A DNA stretch of 64,000 bases, taken from assembly GCA_008729055.1 (NCBI GenBank), contig SDUX01000008.1, positions 2,728,001 through 2,792,000 of the forward strand. The letters are read 5' to 3'. This document shows positions 58,449 to 64,000 of the stretch, one piece after another (position 1 is the stretch's first letter; each line of letters opens with the position of its first letter). The stretch is from Pyropia haitanensis. Lineage: Eukaryota; Rhodophyta; Bangiophyceae; Bangiales; Bangiaceae. A program made the translations under genes and the position numbers. Under the pieces are notes generated by a model that was not told the origin of the DNA, did not search any database, and was given only the letters and a program-made list of their open reading frames with translations.

Positions 58449-59001
58449 TGGCCGTGGCGCGTGCCGCCGCGGCGGCGGCGGCCGCCAACGGGGACGGGCG
58501 CACGGATGGACGCGGGGCGGGGTCCCCCCCCCTGGGTCCGTCGGGGCCGCCGCCGACGCCGCCACCCCCCCCCCCACCCCCCCCCCCACCTACTTTGCCT
58601 GTGCCATCCTTGACAGCGGCGGTCCCCCGCCGGCTGGTGGGCGGCGGCCGCCCTGGCAGAGGGGGCGGCGAGTCGGCGCTCCCGTCGGCGCCGCCCCCAC
58701 ACGGCAGCAGTGCCTGCGCCGGCGGTGGCGGCGGCGGTGGTGCTGCTGGTGCGGCCGCTGCGGGTGCTGCTGCTGCTGCTGCGGGTGCGGGTGCGGGTGT
58801 TGGGAGTGGCCGCCGCGCGTGGCGGCGGCTGCAGCGGCAGTGGTGGCTGGCCGGCCGCTCACGGCAACGGGCGGTGGTGGGGGCCCTCGCGGCGGCGGTG
58901 GCGCTCACCTGCGCCGCGAGCATCGTCGGCACCGCCAGCTGGGGGTTGGCCGCCGGCACCGTCGGCCGCTGGGGACGCCCCACCGCCGCCGCCGGGGCGG
59001 A

Positions 59002-59055
<54 letters not shown>

Positions 59056-59279
59056 GGCGGCACCGGCGGCGGCGACGGCGCACCCGCCGGTGGCGGCCGC
59101 GTCGGCCATGAGGCGGTCGCTGCCGAAAGGGGTGCGGCAGCGGCGGCGGCTGCCGCCGCCGCCGCCGACGCCCGCCCGTCCCGCATCGCCAGTGGTGCGA
59201 GGGGATGCACTGCCCCCGGCGGCGGCTGGGGGGGGCGCGACCGCCCCTCGGCCTGTAACGGAAGGCGTTTCTTACTCGG

Positions 59280-59327
<48 letters not shown>

Positions 59328-60350
59328 CGCCGTCGCCGCCAGTGCTGTCGCCCGCCGTCCGTGAGGCTAGTGGAGGGGCGCGGCGGCGCAGCCACACGGG
59401 CGGCTACCCCGCGGCGGCGGCGGCCCCCCCCGCGGCGCTGCTGCGCTGGCCCGACCGCCCCTACACGGTCCGGGACGTGGCGTTGCGGTCGCTGTGCCCG
59501 CCGCGGGCGGCGGCGGCCTACCCCGCGTGCCTCGCGGGCACCCGCCTGCCGACGCTCCACGTCCTCCGGCCGCTCGTCGCGGACGCGGCGACCGAGCCCG
59601 ACCTCGCCGCCTGCGTCGCGGCCGAGACGGCCACCGGCCCGCCGCGTGCCGTGCCCGGCTACCCCGCCATTTCGGTGGTGGAGGAGGGCATGTACTCTTT
59701 GTCCGCGCGCTTTGCCGACGCCCTCCGCACCTACCCGGCGCTGACCGCCGACGCGTCGGCCGCGGAGCTGACCGTCCTCGCCTACCCGCTGATGCTCGTC
59801 AAGTACTGCGTGCACGTGCGGGGCGTGCCGTGGCCGCAGGCGGCCGCGTCGGTCGCGCGCGGCGTCGGCGCGCTCGGCGACAGCCTGGCCTTTGACGGCA
59901 CGACCGTCGGGCGGCCGGCGCCGCACGCGCTGCTGCTCGACGCGCTCGAGTGGAAGGTGCCGCCCGCGGGGGCGGGCTCCACGCAGGTTGCCATCCTCCG
60001 CTACGACCTGCATCCGGCGCTCCGCGCGCACGTCACCGCCGGGTGCAAGGAGCGGTTCAACCCGCGGGGCTACCCGTCGGACGTGCTGCCGCTGCCATTC
60101 GTGTCGTCGGTGCGGCGGCCGCGGCGGGACAGTGGGTGGCGCGCGCCGTGGGAGGCGCCCGCCCACCCACGGCCAACGCTCGTCGCGTACGTTGGTAGCC
60201 TCAGCCACCGGGACTACGCGGGCGTGCCGTGCGTGTTTGACGCGGCCACCAACACGTGGTCGCCCTTCCAGTCGGGCGGGTGCCTCCGCGACGCGCTGCG
60301 GCCGGTGCTTACGGCCGCCATGAGCGCCGACGACGGCGGTGCTCGACCCA

Positions 60351-60386
<36 letters not shown>

Positions 60387-60919
60387 CGGCCAATCCGGCG
60401 GGCGTCAACACGACGGTGGAGGTGTCGGCGCTCAACGAGCGCGCCGCGTCCTTCACCGCCCCCGATGCGGCGGCGCTGATGCTCCGCGCCCGCTACTGCT
60501 TGCAGCCCGCCGGCGACGGGCAGTCGCGCAAGGGGGTGTGGGACGCGCTGCTGCTCGGCTGCATCCCCGTGCTCTTCCGCCCGCACCTTGCGGTGCAGCC
60601 ATTCGAGTCTGACGTGCCGTACGGGGCGTTTACCGTCACCATCCCCGAGGCGGACGTCATTGCAGGGCGGGTGGACGTGGTCGCGGCGCTCCGGGCGATC
60701 CCGCCGGCGAGGTACCAGGCGCTGGTGGCGGCCGCGCGGGAGTGGGCGCCGCGCCTGGCGTACGCAGAGGGGGGGGGGGCGTGGGACTTGGCCGACCCGG
60801 ACGCGTACACGGCGGGGGTACTGGCGCTGGCGCGGTCGCGGGGCGTCGGCACCTACACCCGCGCCGACGTGCAGACGCTGTACGGGCCGCACCAGGCGGA
60901 TGACATTGATTGGACGTGA
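58449..60919 (+). CDS. Exostosin-family (GT47) glycosyltransferase, type II membrane protein
   Basis: Start taken at 58449 (GCCATGG); the frame is also open from 58337. A Pro/Gly/Ala-rich cytosolic part is followed by a membrane anchor around residues 155-185 (AVVGALAAAVALTCAASIVG), then a long Ala/Pro stem, giving a Golgi type II plan. The catalytic part begins near 340. It shows YSLSARFADALRTYP, the segment KERFNPRGYPSDVLPLPFVSS and RPTLVAYVGSLSHRDY. The GT47 core then reads LMLRARYCLQPAGDGQSRKGVWDALLLGCIPVLF, containing the D-xx-S-R-hydrophobic-DA--GCIPV motif. About 823 residues, no introns. Exostosin relatives in algae and plants build cell-wall or glycoprotein glycans; the substrate here cannot be told. 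Confidence 0.87.
59003..59054 (+). repeat. (GCC)n microsatellite encoding poly-Ala
   Basis: Triplet array in the stem region of the exostosin-type glycosyltransferase. Confidence 0.85.
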
Positions 60920-62286
60920 GCTGAGAGGGATCGCAGCAAAAAACAGACAGAAGAGCAAAGTGCGCTGGGTAGCCGGGGCGCATGGTGCAAAACACCCCGA
61001 ACGAGAGTCTGCGTGGACGGAAAAGGGGGGTGGAAGAATGAGCCGCACGATGTGACTGGGGGTGGGGTCCACGCGGCGGCGTGGTGCAGTGCAGATGGGA
61101 GCCTCGTCTGCGGCGATGCAACAGGGTGGGGAGCCACGGCGTCGACGCGGGCTGACCCTCACGAGCGGCCACCACCGACGCGTGGCGGCTGCGCAAGGCG
61201 AGCGCCGTGACCATCTCGCTGTTGGCGGCTCGCGGCACCCCCCCGCGGAACAAAGAGGGCCGTGCCACTTGGACCTGCCGTTGCGGCCGGCGGGATCGAT
61301 GGTAGGGTCGTTGGGCCACCCACGCACCCACCCTCACAGGGGCACGTGTGGCCGCTAGCGACTGCCACGGTGCGCGCGCCGCCACCGTCCCTTCGCAGCT
61401 TCCTCTCCAGCGCCGTGGAACGCCCGGCACGTGAAGGCCTATCCATGCATACGAGAGCGGCAAGCTGGGGGTTCGAGGGCGTTGCCGTACCCGGCGGGCT
61501 GCTTCCTTCTGCTGCTCATGCCCCACGCCAGACCGGCGGCGACATTGTGTCTCTGCAGCACCTCGTCCATGGCGAGCCTCCTCCTCGCCGCTCCGATCGG
61601 GGTGGCGCCCAGACGGTCTCCGTCGTAGCTCCCTCGTCGACGCCCATCGATAACTACTCAATCGGCGGCGGGAAATGCTGTGCACTGGTCAATTAAATGC
61701 TTTCGAGCCCATCAACGTCACCCGCGTGCCCTTCCTGTCTTTTTCGAATGCATTCGAGCACCGCCAGCTGCGTCGCGCCCCTTGGCTTTTGGACGCACAA
61801 CGCCGCGCCCGTTGCCGAGCTCGTCCATCGTTGGCGTGCTCCCATGCCCACGGGCGCCCCCCGCCCGGGACGCACCGCACCGCCATGGCCTGGCGGGTGA
61901 CCCTGCGCAGCTGCCAGAGCGCCACGGTGGCAAGCCATGGCACTCCCCGTTGGTGGCTGACACGGCCGACGGCCACCCCCCCGCGTGGCTGCTGTGTATG
62001 TACCCTCCTGGATGGGGCAGCGGCGGTCCTCAAGAGGCGGCCTCGCGACTGCCGGCTGCGCCGTGTCTCTGCCGAGACGTCGCAGCAGCCGCAGCGGTGG
62101 AGTGTCACCGGCTCGGCCGCTACTTGAGGGTGCCGCTGCGACGGCTTGGTGCTCGGCTGGCGGTCGCCTCTCTCCCTCCCCCCCGACCCCCGTGCCCCCT
62201 CCCATACAACCCCCCCGGCCCGCTCCCCCCTCGCCCCCCTCCTGGCGCCCCCCAGTCTCCCCCCCTCTCCCTCTGCGCCCGTCGCC
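60920..62286. other. Intergenic sequence upstream of the NADPH oxidase gene
   Basis: Moderate GC content compared with the rest. No gene recognised. From about 62160 the + strand is pyrimidine-rich up to the start codon. Confidence 0.5.
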
Positions 62287-64000
62287 ATGGACCAGACCTT
62301 CACCCACATCAACCGTGCGGAGGAGGTGGACCTGGCCGACGCGTCGGGCCGGTCGAGCCGCCTCCGCCTCGCCGCCGCCCGCCTCGAGTGCTACCTCGGG
62401 CACTATGGGGCGGCGCTGACGTGGGCGGCGGTGCTCTTTGGCGGCAACTTTGTCGTCTTTGCCCGCGCCGCGATCGCCGAGTACTTTCGGCAGGCCGGCG
62501 CGGAGCCTTGGCGGCGGGCGTGGATCCCGCTCGCACGCGGCGTGGGCGCGCTGCTCAACCTCAACTCGGCGGTGGTGCTGCTGCCGGCGGTGCGGGTGCT
62601 CGTCGACTACCTGCGGCAGAGCAGCGTCAACCTGGTGCTGCCGCTGGACCACGCGATGCCCTTTTTCCACAAGGTCGTTGCGTGCGTGTTGCTCGGCGGC
62701 GGCACCTTCCACGGCCTCGTCCAGTCGGCGGCGCTCGCGACGGCGCCCGCCGCGCATCCAATGGCGGGGCTGCTCTTCACCACTGGGTGGCTGCTGGTGC
62801 TGGCGGTCGCGGCGATGCTGACCACCGCGTGGAGCCGCTGCCGGCAGCGGTACTTTGAGGTCTTCCAGGCCACCCACGCGGTCGGCGCACTGACCTACTA
62901 TGCCGCCCTCCTCCCGCACGGCATGCACCAGGGGCGCCACGTGACGTGGATGTGGGTGGCGGGGCCGCTGCTCCTCTACGCCATCGACCGGCTGGTGCTG
63001 CGCAACAGCCACAGTCGGCGGGTGTTGGTCGCCCTCGACCGCACCCACACGGAGGTCGTGTGCAACGGGACGGTACTCAAGCTGGCCATTGACACGCCCT
63101 TTCCCTTCCGGCCGGGCCAGTACGTCCGCATCCGCGTGCCGTCCATGAGCCGTCAGTGGCACCCGTTTACGATCGCGTCCGCGCCACACGAGGCGCAGCT
63201 GCTGCTGTATATCCGGCGCCACGGGGAAGGCCAGTGGACGGCGCGGCTGCACGACCTGGTGGCGGGCCTGAGCGACCGGCGGCGGGCGGGCGACGGCGGC
63301 AGCGTGGAAATCCTGATCGAGGGGCCGTTTGGCGCGCCGTCGGAGCACGTGGGCCAGTTTGAGCACGTCGTCCTGTTTGCGGGCGGCGTCGGCGCCACCG
63401 TCTACGTGTCGGTCGTCAAGGCGATTCACCACTTTATGGAGGGCCAGCGCGCGACGGCCAAGGCAGAGGCGGCCGCCGCCGCCGCCGCCGACGATGCGAC
63501 GCCGTCCGGCACCCCCTGGGCGCAGGGCGGGCGCCGCCCGGCGGGCGTCGGCGGCAGGGGGTACGGCTCCCCCGCCCAGCCAGGCCGGGCGGCAGTCGGG
63601 GGGCGGCCGGGCGCACACCCGCTGACGTCCCCCACCCGCCGGAGTGGTGGGGCGGCGCGCCGCGGCGTGATCGCAGACGGAGAGGACAGCCCGTGGCACC
63701 CGTCGTTCAACGATGACGGCGGTAGCCACGGCTGGGGGGACTCGCCGTCCAGCGCCGGCGGCGACAGCGGCCCCGACATTTCGCCGACGCAAGCGCGGCT
63801 GTACCTGCTGCTGTACAGCGTAACGATCAACTTGGCACTCCTGTGGGCGCTCCTGTTGCGGGTGCTGCTGCTGGCCAGCTCCTACGCCGTCGCCGTCGAC
63901 GCGGTTGACGCGGACTTCCGCCCCGTCATGCTGCCGTTTACCAGCGTCGGGCAGGTGGCGGTGGACACCCTCCTCGCGGGTGCCATCCTCGCCACCCTCC
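62287..64000 (+). CDS. NADPH oxidase / RBOH, red-algal type (3' partial)
   Basis: Makes superoxide by passing electrons from NADPH through FAD and two hemes across the membrane. The 571 visible codons start MDQTFTHINRAEEVDLAD (GCCATGG context) and run off the window. Membrane helices carry paired heme His residues in LPLDHAMPFFHKVV / TFHGLV and in FQATHAVGALTYYAALLPHG. FAD binding is shown by RQWHPFTIASAP and the start of the NADPH site by EGPFGAPSEH and VLFAGGVGAT. Then follows a disordered insertion (about residues 390-510) and new hydrophobic helices (LYLLLYSVTINLALLWALLLRVLLL; VDTLLAGAILATL). Extra helices inside the C-terminal half are a described peculiarity of red-algal enzymes. No EF-hands precede the first helix. 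Confidence 0.92.
   Translation, partial: MDQTFTHINRAEEVDLADASGRSSRLRLAAARLECYLGHYGAALTWAAVLFGGNFVVFARAAIAEYFRQAGAEPWRRAWIPLARGVGALLNLNSAVVLLPAVRVLVDYLRQSSVNLVLPLDHAMPFFHKVVACVLLGGGTFHGLVQSAALATAPAAHPMAGLLFTTGWLLVLAVAAMLTTAWSRCRQRYFEVFQATHAVGALTYYAALLPHGMHQGRHVTWMWVAGPLLLYAIDRLVLRNSHSRRVLVALDRTHTEVVCNGTVLKLAIDTPFPFRPGQYVRIRVPSMSRQWHPFTIASAPHEAQLLLYIRRHGEGQWTARLHDLVAGLSDRRRAGDGGSVEILIEGPFGAPSEHVGQFEHVVLFAGGVGATVYVSVVKAIHHFMEGQRATAKAEAAAAAAADDATPSGTPWAQGGRRPAGVGGRGYGSPAQPGRAAVGGRPGAHPLTSPTRRSGGAARRGVIADGEDSPWHPSFNDDGGSHGWGDSPSSAGGDSGPDISPTQARLYLLLYSVTINLALLWALLLRVLLLASSYAVAVDAVDADFRPVMLPFTSVGQVAVDTLLAGAILATL

Noticed and set aside
57526..59364. A 612-codon plus-strand frame before the glycosyltransferase
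   Set aside because: Crosses C and G runs, has Pro/Arg/Gly composition and overlaps the true gene in another frame.
58859..61327. An 822-codon minus-strand frame
   Set aside because: Exact antisense of the exostosin-type gene; no recognisable motif.
1..64000. Bacterial features: operons, ribosome binding sites, CRISPR arrays
   Set aside because: Genes are intron-containing, widely spaced and of eukaryotic families; the short repeats found are tandem or transposon-related and lack spacer structure.

Overview
The window looks like nuclear DNA from a red alga, most likely a bangiophyte of the Porphyra/Pyropia kind. The base composition is very GC-rich, with many G/C mononucleotide runs and CGG-type triplet repeats. 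Introns are few and use GT-AG. Three genes point to red algae: a phycobiliprotein lyase with a plastid leader beginning MAAFVP, a lipoxygenase with all five iron ligands, and an NADPH oxidase with extra membrane segments placed after the start of its NADPH-binding fold. The assignment comes from reading the sequence; no database was searched.

Layout. 1.2-4.4 kb (+): two-pass membrane protein with a DEG/ENaC-like plan and an EF-hand loop. 4.9-5.7 kb: MITE with TA duplication. 6.9-7.8 kb (+): three-exon SPEC3/Stum-like protein. 8.2-11.0 kb (-): lipoxygenase. 12.9-15.7 kb (-): trypsin-like protease + NB-ARC + TPR protein, the best candidate for an innate-immunity-type sensor. 16.7-17.4 kb: hAT element with an exact 8-bp target duplication and a BED-finger coding remnant. 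18.7-19.4 kb: tandem repeats. 20.7-21.7 kb (+): two-exon cytochrome b5 protein. 22.1-26.4 kb (-): copine. 28.9-29.7 kb (+): CpcS/CpeS-type lyase. 31.1-33.2 kb (-): TRM13. 42.5-44.5 kb (+): ACT-domain-like protein. 45.7-48.2 kb (-): TRM1. 48.9 kb (+): small ORF. 58.4-60.9 kb (+): exostosin-type glycosyltransferase. 62.3 kb to the edge (+): NADPH oxidase, 3' partial.

The right half is shaped by repeats. Two 5.4-kb copies of one element lie in opposite orientation at 33.5-38.9 and 51.8-57.2 kb. Each copy is itself a long imperfect palindrome (foldback type) with no convincing protein. Just inside them, a second family of about 1.2-1.3 kb with GCGCAGTGGGC termini occurs twice in direct orientation (40.2 and 50.5 kb). 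The 12.9-kb interval between the inverted copies holds the ACT-like gene, TRM1 and the small ORF.

Several well-conserved genes (lipoxygenase, lyase, TRM13, TRM1, probably the copine tail) change reading frame exactly at G/C mononucleotide runs. Assembly errors in homopolymers explain this better than widespread gene death. Functionally the genes are a mixed chromosomal set: tRNA modification, oxylipin and ROS signalling, calcium/lipid signalling, light harvesting and glycan synthesis. No operon logic applies.
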